A stretch of 64,000 bases of DNA from Bacteroidales bacterium (GCA_017437755.1 JAFRXI010000071.1:124001-188000); one strand, 5' to 3'; numbered from the stretch's first letter, positions 17,841 to 26,239 are shown. Made by a program: numbers and translations. Notes: a model not told the origin generated them from the sequence alone.

Positions 17841-17870
17841 CAAAGATAACCAAAAAAAACAGGGCCGCAA
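17841..17870 (-). promoter_or_regulatory. Promoter of murI, nested in the preceding terminator
   Basis: On the minus strand TTG (17870-17868, in the loop of the terminator hairpin), a 19-nt spacer and TATCTTTG (17848-17841) match the Bacteroidales promoter. The -7 element ends 6 nt before the murI ATG. Confidence 0.6.
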
Positions 17871-17877
17871 GGCCCTG
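17851..17877 (-). terminator. Rho-independent terminator of the wall-recycling operon
   Basis: Minus strand: CAGGGCC, loop TTGC, GGCCCTG, then TTTTTTTT. It lies about 20 nt after the stop of the DUF6515-like gene, the last gene of the seven-gene operon. Confidence 0.88.
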
Positions 17878-17897
17878 CTTCGCAAGAGTGTGAAAAT

Positions 17898-19304
17898 CTA
17901 ATTGACGTAGCCGTAACGGGAGGCGGTGTTGCCGTACATCTGGCCCAGGACCTCGAGATAAGGCTCTCCGTCCACGAGGGTCGTACGGTAGACCGTATTG
18001 TCAACCCTGTAGTACTCTACGCCATCCATAACGATGGTCTCGTAGTCGTCCGGCAGGGAGGTAACCAGGGCTCCTGCAGGAGGGATGATTACCTGATACT
18101 GGCCGTTTGTCATCGTGTAGAACACGCCGTCCTGGTAATAGTACTGGGACGATGCATAAGCAAAGCTCTGCACGAGTCCGAGCCTGTTGGCCAGTTCATA
18201 GGCGGAAAGGGCGCGGTTGCCGTTCATCGCATAGGATGAATTCTGTGCGGCTATGGTCGCGTTGTTCTGCGCTATGATGCGGTTCTGCTCCGCAATGGTG
18301 TTGTAGTTGTCGAATACGGTATTGTAGGTCCGGTAGACATTGCTGTAGTAAGCAAATCTCACGGAATTGAAGAGTATCGCATCGACCATTCTGTCTACGA
18401 GGGTTCCGAAAGGAGGACGGCACACGAAGTACACTCCCCCATGGAGCCGGTAGTAGATACCGTCGTAGAGATAGTAGTCAATCCCCCAGTGGTGGATCCT
18501 CCTGTACCGGGGCGGCAGGTAGTTGACCCTGTAGCCGTAGTAGTGGGGATGGTCACCGTAGAAGTATCCGGGACGGTCGTAGCTCAGGAAGCCACGGTCG
18601 CGGGGATGTACCCTGCCCAGGTTGCCATGGTCGTCCATGCGGAAGTCGCCGTCGCTGTAGCGGTAATTGCCGCCACGGTCGCGGTAAGTCTCGCGTGGAG
18701 TGTTCCTGGAAGGGGAATTGGCCGCGTTCACGCTGCCGAGACCGGTGCGGGAAACGTTGCTGTTGGAACGGACCGAGCCGTCACGCGAGCTTACCACGTT
18801 TACCGAATTGTTCCTGGCCGCGGAGTGTGAGGTAGCAACCCTGGAGCTTCCGCTGCGGGTGCTCTGCGAGGAGCGTACGCTGCCGGAAGAAGGGCTGGAT
18901 GAACGTACGGACGAAGCGGAGGAAGAGCTCCTGACCGCGGTGCCGCTGCCGTTGCGGACGCTCTGCGAAGAGCTGCCGTTGGAACGGACCGCCGATGAAG
19001 AGGAAGAACTCCTGGTCGACGTGCCGCCGCCGTTGCGGACGCTCTGCGAAGAGCTGCCGCCAGAACGGACAGCCGATGAAGAGGAAGAACTCCTGGTCGA
19101 CGAACTGCCGCCCGAACGTACTGCCGTACCGGAGGACCGGCTTGAAGAAGATGAGCTTCCGGAAGACCTGCTTGAAGAAACAGAGGTTGATCTATTTGAG
19201 GAAGAAGAACTTCCGGAACGTCTCTGTGCACCCATGTCCACGGGGAATGCGGTCATTGTCACTGCTGTGAGGGCAACCGCTGCAATCTGAAATATCCTTC
19301 TCAT
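17898..19304 (-). CDS. Ser/Arg-rich DUF6515-like secreted protein
   Basis: A 468-residue protein with a signal peptide (MRRIFQIAAVALTAVTMTAFPVDMGA). Residues ~28-165 are low-complexity Ser/Arg/Gly repeats around the unit S-S-S-AVRS-x-G-SSS-QSVRNG. Residues ~205-290 are rich in Tyr, Arg, His and Asp (YSDGDFRMDDHG, RPGYFYGDHPHYYGYRVNYLPPRYRRIHHWG). From ~265 come repeated modules of the DUF6515 kind: YYLYDGIYYRLHGGVYF, and later LVTSLPDDYETIVMDGVEYYRVDNTVYR and YYYQDGVFYTMTNGQYQVI. The function is unknown; cell-envelope location is likely. Last gene of the operon starting at 26217, 18 nt after namZ and followed by a strong terminator. The antisense Glu-rich open frame here is a shadow of the Ser/Arg repeats. 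Confidence 0.7.
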   Translation of the reverse strand: MRRIFQIAAVALTAVTMTAFPVDMGAQRRSGSSSSSNRSTSVSSSRSSGSSSSSSRSSGTAVRSGGSSSTRSSSSSSAVRSGGSSSQSVRNGGGTSTRSSSSSSAVRSNGSSSQSVRNGSGTAVRSSSSASSVRSSSPSSGSVRSSQSTRSGSSRVATSHSAARNNSVNVVSSRDGSVRSNSNVSRTGLGSVNAANSPSRNTPRETYRDRGGNYRYSDGDFRMDDHGNLGRVHPRDRGFLSYDRPGYFYGDHPHYYGYRVNYLPPRYRRIHHWGIDYYLYDGIYYRLHGGVYFVCRPPFGTLVDRMVDAILFNSVRFAYYSNVYRTYNTVFDNYNTIAEQNRIIAQNNATIAAQNSSYAMNGNRALSAYELANRLGLVQSFAYASSQYYYQDGVFYTMTNGQYQVIIPPAGALVTSLPDDYETIVMDGVEYYRVDNTVYRTTLVDGEPYLEVLGQMYGNTASRYGYVN

Positions 19305-19322
19305 GACTTTAAGATTTAAAAG

Positions 19323-20588
19323 TTACTTATACAAAAGGTACTTTCTGGAAAGTGTCCTGAAAGCATAGACGTCCTTGTTCCAATAATCGACCATGTCTTC
19401 CACTTTCATGCGCCTTTGAAATGCTGTTCTTACATAATCCGTACCACAAACCTTATCGAACATGGAATTCCTGGAAGTTTGGGCGAATGGATCCTTGTCC
19501 GGATACAGCTCCCTGACCGCCTGCATCACGTAAAACTGAGTGAGTGTGATGCTGGCCCTTTCGTAATTTGTAAAGAAGAATTGGACCCCGTGGAGGAGTT
19601 TTCCCTGCATGGAACCCGCTATGGGTGTGTAGTGAATCGTGCGGAAAGCCGTGCCGGGCAAGGCATAGCTGTCGAGCCTGGCCTTGAGGGCGTCGGCGTC
19701 GATCCATTCCGCAGCAAAAGTCTCGAAGGGGATGGTATACCCCACCCCGATATTGAGGTAATTGTTGAATTCCCCGGCTATACCGGCGCACGGATAGGCG
19801 ATTGCCGAATCCATCGACGGGATGTTGGGCGAAGGAAGCACCCAGGGAAGACGGGTGTCGCGGTAGAGCATATAGCGCCGCCAGCCCTGCATCGGAATTA
19901 CGGTGAGCTTGCATTCCAAGGGGGCGTCCTTCCCCTTTTCGCCGCAGTTGAGCCCCTCGGAATTGATAAGTCTGGCCAGTTCCCCGACCGTGAGGCCATA
20001 GACATAAGGGATGCTGAACTGGCTCACGAACGAATGGAAACCAGGTTCCACCACGCATCCTTCAACCTTAAGGCCTCCGAGGGGATTGGGACGGTCCAGG
20101 ACCACCACTTCTATGCCCTTTTCCGCACAGGCCCTCATGACCAGGCCGAGGGTGCTGATGAACGTATAGGACCTTACCCCCACATCCTGGATATCGTAGA
20201 CCATTACGTCTATGCCCTTGAGCATCTCGGGCGTGGGTTTACGGGTGGAGCCGTAGAGCGAATGCACCGGAAGTCCGGTTGCGGGGTCCCTGCCGTCGGA
20301 AACCTTGCCGCCCGCCCAGACATCTCCCCTGACACCATGTTCTGGTCCGAAAAGCGCCACCAGGTTGACCTCGGGGGCGGAATAGAGGATGTCGATGGTG
20401 GACCGTAGCTTGCGGTCGACCCCGCTGGGATTGGTGACCAGGCCGACCCTCTTGCCTTCAAGCACGGAATAGTGCGACTCGCGAAGCACCTCGATCCCTG
20501 GCTTGACATCGGGACGGTAAAGCAGCTGTGCGCCCGCTCCTATGCAGACGGACAGCAGCAACGCGGAAACTGCGGCTCTCTTTATCAT
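19323..20588 (-). CDS. namZ: Exo-beta-N-acetylmuramidase NamZ-type (DUF1343)
   Basis: A 421-residue protein with a signal peptide ending in GAGA. Family blocks: GKRVGLVTNPSGVDRKLRSTIDILY, LVALFGPEHGVRGD, SLYGSTRKPTPEMLKGIDVMVYDIQDVGVRSYTF (catalytic-pocket region), VLDRPNPLGG, LPWVLPSPNIPSMDSAIAYPCAGIAGE. NamZ enzymes release MurNAc from the non-reducing end of glycan strands (known for the Bacillus enzyme; Bacteroidetes homologues are grouped here by sequence). The substrate pool would be wall fragments in the periplasm. The start is MIKRAAVSALLL at 20588, 1 nt after the ampG stop; the longer frame overlaps ampG. It fits with AmpG and SpoIID neighbours as wall turnover. Confidence 0.85.
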   Translation of the reverse strand: MIKRAAVSALLLSVCIGAGAQLLYRPDVKPGIEVLRESHYSVLEGKRVGLVTNPSGVDRKLRSTIDILYSAPEVNLVALFGPEHGVRGDVWAGGKVSDGRDPATGLPVHSLYGSTRKPTPEMLKGIDVMVYDIQDVGVRSYTFISTLGLVMRACAEKGIEVVVLDRPNPLGGLKVEGCVVEPGFHSFVSQFSIPYVYGLTVGELARLINSEGLNCGEKGKDAPLECKLTVIPMQGWRRYMLYRDTRLPWVLPSPNIPSMDSAIAYPCAGIAGEFNNYLNIGVGYTIPFETFAAEWIDADALKARLDSYALPGTAFRTIHYTPIAGSMQGKLLHGVQFFFTNYERASITLTQFYVMQAVRELYPDKDPFAQTSRNSMFDKVCGTDYVRTAFQRRMKVEDMVDYWNKDVYAFRTLSRKYLLYK

Positions 20589-20589
20589 A

Positions 20590-21846
20590 TCAATCAACCT
20601 TTTTTGCGGCAATCGCGGTTATGCCTACGGAAATGACGCTGCACGCCATGACCAGGATGAAGAATCCGGTATAGCCCATGGCCTCCTGGATCCATCCGGC
20701 GAAGAAACCGGGAATCATCATGCTGAGGGCCATGAATGCGGTGCAGAGGGAATAATGGGAGGTCTTGAATTCGCCCTCGGAGAACCAGATCAGGTAGAGC
20801 AGGTATGCGGTGAATCCGAACCCATAGCCAAACTGGTCCAGGAAGATGCAGCCCGATATTATCCATAGGCTGGAAGGCTGGGCTGCTGCCAAGTATACGT
20901 ATACCAGGCACGGGACGGCAACGCAGCAGGCCATTGGGACGAGGCTCCGGCGGAGTCCCCACCTGGAAGCGGCCATGCCCCCGAGAATGCCTCCAACTGT
21001 AAGTCCTATTATGCCGATGGTGCCGTAGGCAATTCCCACCTGGTCGGTGGAAAGGGCAAGTCCCCCCTGGGCGGCCCCGTCCAGCATGAACGGGCTCAAC
21101 ATCTTGATGCTCAATGCTTCAGGCAGGCGGAAAAGAAGCATGAACAGCAGCGCCAGGAATATATTCCGCTTTGTGAAGAATGTGGCGAAGGTCCGGCCGA
21201 ACTCCCGGAAAATGTCCCCGGCGGTACGGGCGTCGCGGGGAGAATCGTCCGACGGGCGAGGCATTACGTAAACATGGTACAGCGTTATTGCAAAAAGCAG
21301 TACGGCCGATGCCGACAGCGTGATCCTCCATGCCATGGGTACGTTGCCGAGCCGTTTTTCCAGCAACCCGGCCACAAACACCAGGACTCCCTGTCCGAAT
21401 ACCGACGAGAGCCTGTAGAACGTGCTCCTGATCCCCACGAAAAAAGCCTGGCTGGTGGAGTCCAGGGCCAGCATGTAGAAGCCGTCGGCGGCGATGTCGT
21501 GGGTTGCGGAGGCAAAGGCGGCGATCCAGAACAGCGCCAGGGTAAGTCCGAAGCCGTTTGGCGAAACGCTGAGTGCGATTGCGGCAAAACCGGCCGACAT
21601 CAATCCCTGCATCCACAGAATCCATCTTCTCTTGGTGCCGATAATGTCCACGAAAGGGCTCCAGAACGGCTTTATCACCCACGGCAGATACAGCAGGCTG
21701 GTGAGCGCGGCTATGCGTCCGTTGCTCATGCCCAGGTTCTTGAACATTATCACCGATATGGTGTTGACCAGAAAATACGGAATCCCCTCCGCAAAATAAA
21801 GCGTAGGGATCCAAAGCCATGGAGTTTTTGTCTTACTTTCCTTCAT
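20590..21846 (-). CDS. ampG: AmpG-like muropeptide permease (MFS)
   Basis: A 418-residue inner-membrane protein with about 12 hydrophobic segments. TPWLWIPTLYFAEGIPYFLVNTISVIMFKNLGMSNGRIAALTSLLYLPWVIKPFWSPFVDIIGTKRRWI matches AmpG: the EGIP motif and the WxxKPxWSPxxD motif are characteristic. In other bacteria AmpG imports GlcNAc-anhydroMurNAc peptides for recycling. In Bacteroidetes, AmpG homologues near NamZ are thought to take up muramyl saccharides; the precise cargo here is inference. The gene overlaps the DUF4922-SpoIID gene by 14 nt and abuts namZ by 1 nt. Confidence 0.88.
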   Translation of the reverse strand: MKESKTKTPWLWIPTLYFAEGIPYFLVNTISVIMFKNLGMSNGRIAALTSLLYLPWVIKPFWSPFVDIIGTKRRWILWMQGLMSAGFAAIALSVSPNGFGLTLALFWIAAFASATHDIAADGFYMLALDSTSQAFFVGIRSTFYRLSSVFGQGVLVFVAGLLEKRLGNVPMAWRITLSASAVLLFAITLYHVYVMPRPSDDSPRDARTAGDIFREFGRTFATFFTKRNIFLALLFMLLFRLPEALSIKMLSPFMLDGAAQGGLALSTDQVGIAYGTIGIIGLTVGGILGGMAASRWGLRRSLVPMACCVAVPCLVYVYLAAAQPSSLWIISGCIFLDQFGYGFGFTAYLLYLIWFSEGEFKTSHYSLCTAFMALSMMIPGFFAGWIQEAMGYTGFFILVMACSVISVGITAIAAKKVD

Positions 21847-24061
21847 AAATCCCAGCTCCCGGATAATAGTGCCCGAGAATCTCCCTGTACGATGCCCCGT
21901 GGGCGGCCATGTTCGCAGCCCCTATCTGGCAGAGTCCGACCCCGTGTCCCCATCCAGACCCGCGGAATATGACACGGTGGTCCTTGAATTCAATGTCAAA
22001 GGCCGAGCTCTTAAGGTGTGACCGCGACAGGAAACGCCTGATTATAAGCTCCTTGCCAATATCCATAGTGAGTTTCGTCCCCACTATCCTGAGTTTCTTT
22101 ATCCGCCCTGACACACCCCTTTCCAGCGGAACGAGGTCCAGTATCGTCCCAAAATCCATCCCGGAACGCTCCTTCAGGATTCCGGACAGTTCGTCCACCC
22201 CGTATTCAACCGTCCAGCGGTAGAAATCCCTGGTCTCCAGGTCGTAATCGTTAAGGACCTTGGAGAGGACTGAGTTGTCGGAAGTATTGCACCACGGGTC
22301 GTCGACCTCGGCAAGATACGGATAGTCGATATCTTCCCAGCAGGTTGAAAAGAGTTCGGTCTTTCCTCCGCAGCATTTTGAGAAACGGGCGTCGCATATC
22401 TTTCCGCCATAGGTCAGGACCTCGCCCCAGGTAAGGTCCACAGCCTTCCGGACATTCTCCCCCACCGCCATGGTCAGCCCCTGATAGCGCTGGCAATGGT
22501 CGTCGGCACAGACGTCGAACAGCTTGTGGTCGTCATGGTCGAACCAGCGGACATATTCCCTTACCAGCCCATCCGGTTTTTCCTTTGGCCCGGAGGACGA
22601 ATCCAGATACGTGACCAGTTCCGGTACATTGTTGAAGGATGGACCCGCGGGGGCGCACCTGCCTGCCTTGCGGGATTCTATCTGGGCCATTACCCACGAC
22701 CGGGAAATCACGGCATGCGCCTTGAGGAATTCCAGGTCGGAGGTGGATTTCATCTCGGAAGAAATGACGCTCAGAAGATAGTCCTCCACACCTATAACGT
22801 TGATTGCCCGGACTTTGCCGTTTTCCACAATGAACTTGAGGGTTCCTGCAAAAACAAGGTCGCGCTTCCTTTCCCAATGGAAGTCGATTCCGATATTAAC
22901 CCCGTGAAGTATGAACGAGGGCTCGGCGAACAGGGTCGACCTGGTGGCGGCCTCGAAATAGAGTTCGTCGTATAGGGCCCCGTTGTAGTCCAGCTTGCCT
23001 TCCCGGAAAGACACCATCTGGGGACCGGCCCCGTCGGAAACCACCTCGAACGTTATCCTGTCAGAGAGCATTATGCCCACTTCCAGCTTGGGCTGAGTCC
23101 GGGTGAGGCGCCATAGTATCATCCTCTCATCTTCCTCGTTTACAGATACTTCCGATAGGATTTCCCGTATTATGGAAGGATTGATCCTGCGATAATCATC
23201 CTCGAAGGGAAGTACCATGTAGCCGGCCATGTCGGTGCAACCGGGGCTGATGGTAAGACGGTCCTCCCCCCTGGAATAGAAATGGTGCGGCCTGTGCGCG
23301 GCCCTTGCTGTGACGATTGCACGGTACACTTCGCCGGTGGACCAGGCCATTACGTTGAAACGCGGCTCGGACTCGCCTTCCGGGGTGTTCATGCAGTCCA
23401 GAAGGCGGTAAAAGAGTTTTGCCATGGACTTTGCCGTCCTGGCCTCAAGGACGAAAATCCCCCTTGAGAAGCGCCGGAAATGCCAGAGCGAGGCATCCCT
23501 CACCGTGGTGACGTGCTCCATACCGGATGCGCCCCCCCCGGAGGAGGAAAGCAGCCTGTCCACCGTCCTCTCCAGGGGAAGATAGCCCCTGGGGCACGCC
23601 TGGAAATGCAGATGGTCGGGAGCGGAGGCGCCGCAGTGGGGACCGTTGTACATTATCACATAGCCCTCCAGATGGCGCGTCATGTCCAGAAGGTCGGTAA
23701 AACGGTGCCAGATAGACTGGTCGCCATGGGTCTCGGCGCTGATGACCAGGTGACGCTGGAAAATGGGATAGCGGTTCACCAGGATGTCGTACCGGCGCCC
23801 CTTCCGGCCCTCCGCCTTGAGGGACGTCTGTTCCTGGGGGCGCCCAGACTCACACAGGAAGCAGGGCCTGGCCCCTACCGAGGCCTTGTCGGTCCTTGCC
23901 GCAGTGGAAACGATCCTCTGGGGATTATGCTGAAGCGTGACCAGGATCCCGTCCACCTCCACCTGTCTTACCGGGACGCTGCGGAGCAGGCGGTAGTTCC
24001 TGGCCGCAACCGGCCAGACGGACAACTGGTCAAGGATGAATTTGTCGATATCCTTTATCAT
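21833..24061 (-). CDS. DUF4922 (HIT-like nucleotidyltransferase fold) - SpoIID/LytB fusion protein
   Basis: A 742-residue fusion. Residues 1-~300: DUF4922, related to GDP-sugar/Ap4A phosphorylases of the HIT superfamily. The active-site H-x-H-x-Q motif is at 150-154 (DHLHFQACPRG), and a CFLC pair (67-70) could bind zinc. Residues ~385-742: SpoIID/LytB domain; SVISSEMKS holds the catalytic-type Glu436, LKAHAVISRSW follows, and the C-terminal SGWGHGVGLCQIGAANMAAHGASYREILGHYYPG is the classic SpoIID ending. SpoIID cuts naked glycan strands as a lytic transglycosylase. There is no signal peptide, so the cut would be on imported material in the cytosol, unless secretion is non-classical. Its ATG overlaps the Nudix stop (ATGA) and its end overlaps ampG by 14 nt. 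Confidence 0.8.
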   Translation of the reverse strand: MIKDIDKFILDQLSVWPVAARNYRLLRSVPVRQVEVDGILVTLQHNPQRIVSTAARTDKASVGARPCFLCESGRPQEQTSLKAEGRKGRRYDILVNRYPIFQRHLVISAETHGDQSIWHRFTDLLDMTRHLEGYVIMYNGPHCGASAPDHLHFQACPRGYLPLERTVDRLLSSSGGGASGMEHVTTVRDASLWHFRRFSRGIFVLEARTAKSMAKLFYRLLDCMNTPEGESEPRFNVMAWSTGEVYRAIVTARAAHRPHHFYSRGEDRLTISPGCTDMAGYMVLPFEDDYRRINPSIIREILSEVSVNEEDERMILWRLTRTQPKLEVGIMLSDRITFEVVSDGAGPQMVSFREGKLDYNGALYDELYFEAATRSTLFAEPSFILHGVNIGIDFHWERKRDLVFAGTLKFIVENGKVRAINVIGVEDYLLSVISSEMKSTSDLEFLKAHAVISRSWVMAQIESRKAGRCAPAGPSFNNVPELVTYLDSSSGPKEKPDGLVREYVRWFDHDDHKLFDVCADDHCQRYQGLTMAVGENVRKAVDLTWGEVLTYGGKICDARFSKCCGGKTELFSTCWEDIDYPYLAEVDDPWCNTSDNSVLSKVLNDYDLETRDFYRWTVEYGVDELSGILKERSGMDFGTILDLVPLERGVSGRIKKLRIVGTKLTMDIGKELIIRRFLSRSHLKSSAFDIEFKDHRVIFRGSGWGHGVGLCQIGAANMAAHGASYREILGHYYPGAGIYEGK

Positions 24062-24648
24062 AGAAGGGCTTCCAGGGAGGACCGTATCTTCCTGAACTCC
24101 TCTTCAAAGTTAGGTGTAAATAACGACTTCCCCAAATTATCTTCAATTTCCTGCATAGGAATGTACTTCCCTTCAGGGACTTCGTCGTTATGTGGCTCCA
24201 GCGGGAAGTTCCCGACCGTCGCGAACATGCATACCATCTCACGCTCAGTGGAGGATTCCCAGACATAGTTTCCGAGGAACACCGGATTGAACGAAGTGAA
24301 CCCGAGTTCTTCTTCCGCCTCTCTGAAAAGCGCCTCCTCAATGCCCTCACCGTAGGAAACATGCCCTCCGACGGCGGTATCCCACCATCCGGGGAATAGG
24401 TCCTTGGAGAGGGAACGGCGCTGGACGAAAAGACGCGAATCCCTGTCCACAATATGCAGATGCACAACCGGATGGAGCAGGTTGGACCCGCCATGGCAAT
24501 AGCTCCGCGCCGCCTGTCCCACAACCAGCCCGCTGGGCTCGATTATCGGGAACATTTCCACATCGGGTGCCGGCGGAACGGCCCGGGTCCCTGCCTGGGG
24601 ACGAGGCAGCACAGGTGCCGGATATGGAGGATAGAAGAGTTCGTACAT
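24058..24648 (-). CDS. Nudix hydrolase (IDI-like/YfcD-like)
   Basis: A 196-residue cytosolic enzyme. The Nudix box spans residues 95-117 (GHVSYGEGIEEALFREAEEELGF), a perfect G-x5-E-x7-R-E-U-x-E-E-x-G-U. The preceding segment LFVQRRSLSKDLFPGWWDTAVGG is typical of the isopentenyl-diphosphate-isomerase-like/YfcD subgroup with unknown pyrophosphate substrate. The N-terminal ~55 residues are a short extra arm of unclear role. The open frame begins at 24696, but that would overlap the thioesterase gene by 40 nt; ATG 24648 is 7 nt after its stop and is chosen. Coupled by ATGA to the DUF4922-SpoIID gene: a nucleotide-processing pair is plausible but unproven. Confidence 0.85.
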   Translation of the reverse strand: MYELFYPPYPAPVLPRPQAGTRAVPPAPDVEMFPIIEPSGLVVGQAARSYCHGGSNLLHPVVHLHIVDRDSRLFVQRRSLSKDLFPGWWDTAVGGHVSYGEGIEEALFREAEEELGFTSFNPVFLGNYVWESSTEREMVCMFATVGNFPLEPHNDEVPEGKYIPMQEIEDNLGKSLFTPNFEEEFRKIRSSLEALL

Positions 24649-24655
24649 ATGTCCG

Positions 24656-25423
24656 TCAGTAATCGATCCGGGCGGTGAAAACGGTCTTTCCGTCAACCTT
24701 TCCCTCGATTATGTATGATACCGTGCCGTCGTCGCCCCTGCTGCAATGACGGAAAAGGTCCACCGATTCGCCGGCGACGGTTTCTTTGCTGAAATTGATA
24801 TACACATCCCTCACCCTGCGCCCTGATGTTTCAGCATAGGGTATGCAGTCCATGGACCAGACCATGTACCTGGCATTGTTGGAATGACCGAGGAAGTCCA
24901 CGTCGGAATATGCAACAGTATGGCTTGCAATCAGTTCCGGCTCCACTTCCCTGGGCATGGAGACTTTAGGTGCAGGCTCTTCGATGGCATGGCCGGCGCC
25001 GGCCGTACCGTAATCGAACTTGGCGACAATCTCGGGATCCCTTACCAGGCGGCGGCTCTCCACATCCATCACCAGCCATGAACTGGTACCGGTGATTACA
25101 GTATTCCCGGATGCGTCGTCCAGGCGGAAATCCCTCAGGAAGAAGAGCCCGTCGGAACCCTTGTGCCATGTGTTCAGGCGTACTTCGTCCCTCCAGCGGG
25201 GAGGATTGATGTAGTGGAAATGCATCCGTGAAAGAACCCAGGCAGTGTGGGTCTGTTGAAGGTCGTCATACCCGAAACCAAGGTCCTGAGCCGCCCACAT
25301 CGCTATTTCCTGGGCCATGTCCATGAAGGAAGCAGGCTTGAGGTATTTTGAGGAGTCGGTATAATAGCAAAGGATCCTGAGGTCCTCGTAAAAGAGGTTT
25401 CCCTCTCTTTTTACTTCATTCAT
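24656..25423 (-). CDS. Acyl-ACP thioesterase
   Basis: A 255-residue two-hotdog protein. The first half, YTDSSKYLKPASFMDMAQEIAMWAAQDLGFGYDDLQQTHTAWVLSRMHFHYINPPRWRDEV, matches FatA/FatB-like bacterial acyl-ACP thioesterases; the second half has VAYSDVDFLGHSNNARYMVWSMDCIP, where Asp, Asn and His fit the catalytic network. It releases free fatty acids from acyl-ACP at the end of fatty-acid synthesis in the cytosol. Two nt separate it from the HU-like gene upstream and 7 nt from the Nudix gene, so it is the second gene of the seven-gene operon. A role in wall recycling is not obvious; it may simply share the promoter. Confidence 0.88.
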   Translation of the reverse strand: MNEVKREGNLFYEDLRILCYYTDSSKYLKPASFMDMAQEIAMWAAQDLGFGYDDLQQTHTAWVLSRMHFHYINPPRWRDEVRLNTWHKGSDGLFFLRDFRLDDASGNTVITGTSSWLVMDVESRRLVRDPEIVAKFDYGTAGAGHAIEEPAPKVSMPREVEPELIASHTVAYSDVDFLGHSNNARYMVWSMDCIPYAETSGRRVRDVYINFSKETVAGESVDLFRHCSRGDDGTVSYIIEGKVDGKTVFTARIDY

Positions 25424-25425
25424 TC

Positions 25426-26217
25426 CTATTGATTTACAGGGGTTTTGAGGATTTGGAGTTCCTCGGGGGTATAAAGGACGGAATCGGCCCAGTCCGGGAA
25501 CAGCCTTGCGGCCGCCACGAAGACGATAAGGGCAAGGACCGCTGCGGCCGCCAGCGAGAACAATGCCACCAGGAAGGTCCTCCAGAAACTTTTCCCCGGG
25601 ACCGGCTGTCCGGTGACAGGTTCCGGGGCCACCCCGGGTTCAGGCACATCCGGTGCCGCTTTGGGTTCAGGCACATCCGGGACCGCGTCCGGCAACGGTT
25701 CCGCGGGGGCCTCCTCCGAGGAAGGTTCAGCGACGGTTCCGGAAATGATTCCGGACAGGCCCTGCAGGGCAGCGGAAACCTCTTCCGGAGTTTCCACATG
25801 GGTCTTCATCGACACCGGTCCGAGTCCTATCCCTTCCGGATAGATGTCCAGGTCTTCGTCGGAGATGAAGAAGAAGTTGTTCTCCCTGGTTGCCCTGAGC
25901 CGCCCCAGGCCCGGCATGGGAACCGTCTTCCTGGAACGCAGGACTTCCTTGAGGCCCGTCATGAAATCTTCCAGGCCATGAAGTGCCTTTTCCTTGGAAA
26001 TCAAGGCGTTGGCGCTATACAGGTCGACAAGGAGGGTGTCATTTCCGAGCCGCTGGGTAAAGAAAAGCCGCCGGTAGGGAGGATTGATGGTATATCCCCT
26101 GTCGGCAAATGACGCCGGGACCAGTTCGGCCACGAAGGTACCCAGAAGAGGGAGCGTAACCTCATCGTTGTCCATGATGAGGTCCTTTACCATTTTCGAC
26201 AGAAGATCAATATCCAT
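25426..26217 (-). CDS. HU/CCDC81-like domain protein with C-terminal membrane segment
   Basis: A 263-residue protein. Residues 1-~130 resemble the bacterial CCDC81-type HU-like domain: KMVKDLIMDNDEVTLPLLGTFVAEL, then YTINPPYRRLFFTQR, and a second half KEVLRSRKTVPMPGLGRLRATRENNFFF. Residues ~160-215 are a Pro/Glu/Val-rich linker with repeated PDVPEP units, and ~222-246 a hydrophobic membrane span. Relatives in Bacteroidales commonly end in a SPOR domain (HU-CCDC81-SPOR), which binds denuded peptidoglycan; here only a short tail follows the membrane span, so the SPOR part is missing. Possible role in envelope organisation, inferred from family. First gene of the operon; TACCTTTG (26240-26247) lies 22 nt upstream. 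An upstream in-frame extension (to 26304) is rejected. Confidence 0.7.
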   Translation of the reverse strand: MDIDLLSKMVKDLIMDNDEVTLPLLGTFVAELVPASFADRGYTINPPYRRLFFTQRLGNDTLLVDLYSANALISKEKALHGLEDFMTGLKEVLRSRKTVPMPGLGRLRATRENNFFFISDEDLDIYPEGIGLGPVSMKTHVETPEEVSAALQGLSGIISGTVAEPSSEEAPAEPLPDAVPDVPEPKAAPDVPEPGVAPEPVTGQPVPGKSFWRTFLVALFSLAAAAVLALIVFVAAARLFPDWADSVLYTPEELQILKTPVNQ

Positions 26218-26239
26218 GTTGTTTCCCTTTTGGCGTTTG

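Noticed and set aside
18700-19290. Glu/Leu-rich plus-strand frame (196 codons)
   Set aside because: It is the mirror of the Ser/Arg repeat region in the secreted minus-strand protein; no start signal.
24649-24696. Longer N-terminus for the Nudix protein
   Set aside because: It would overlap the thioesterase coding sequence by about 40 nt and adds a stretch with no family similarity.
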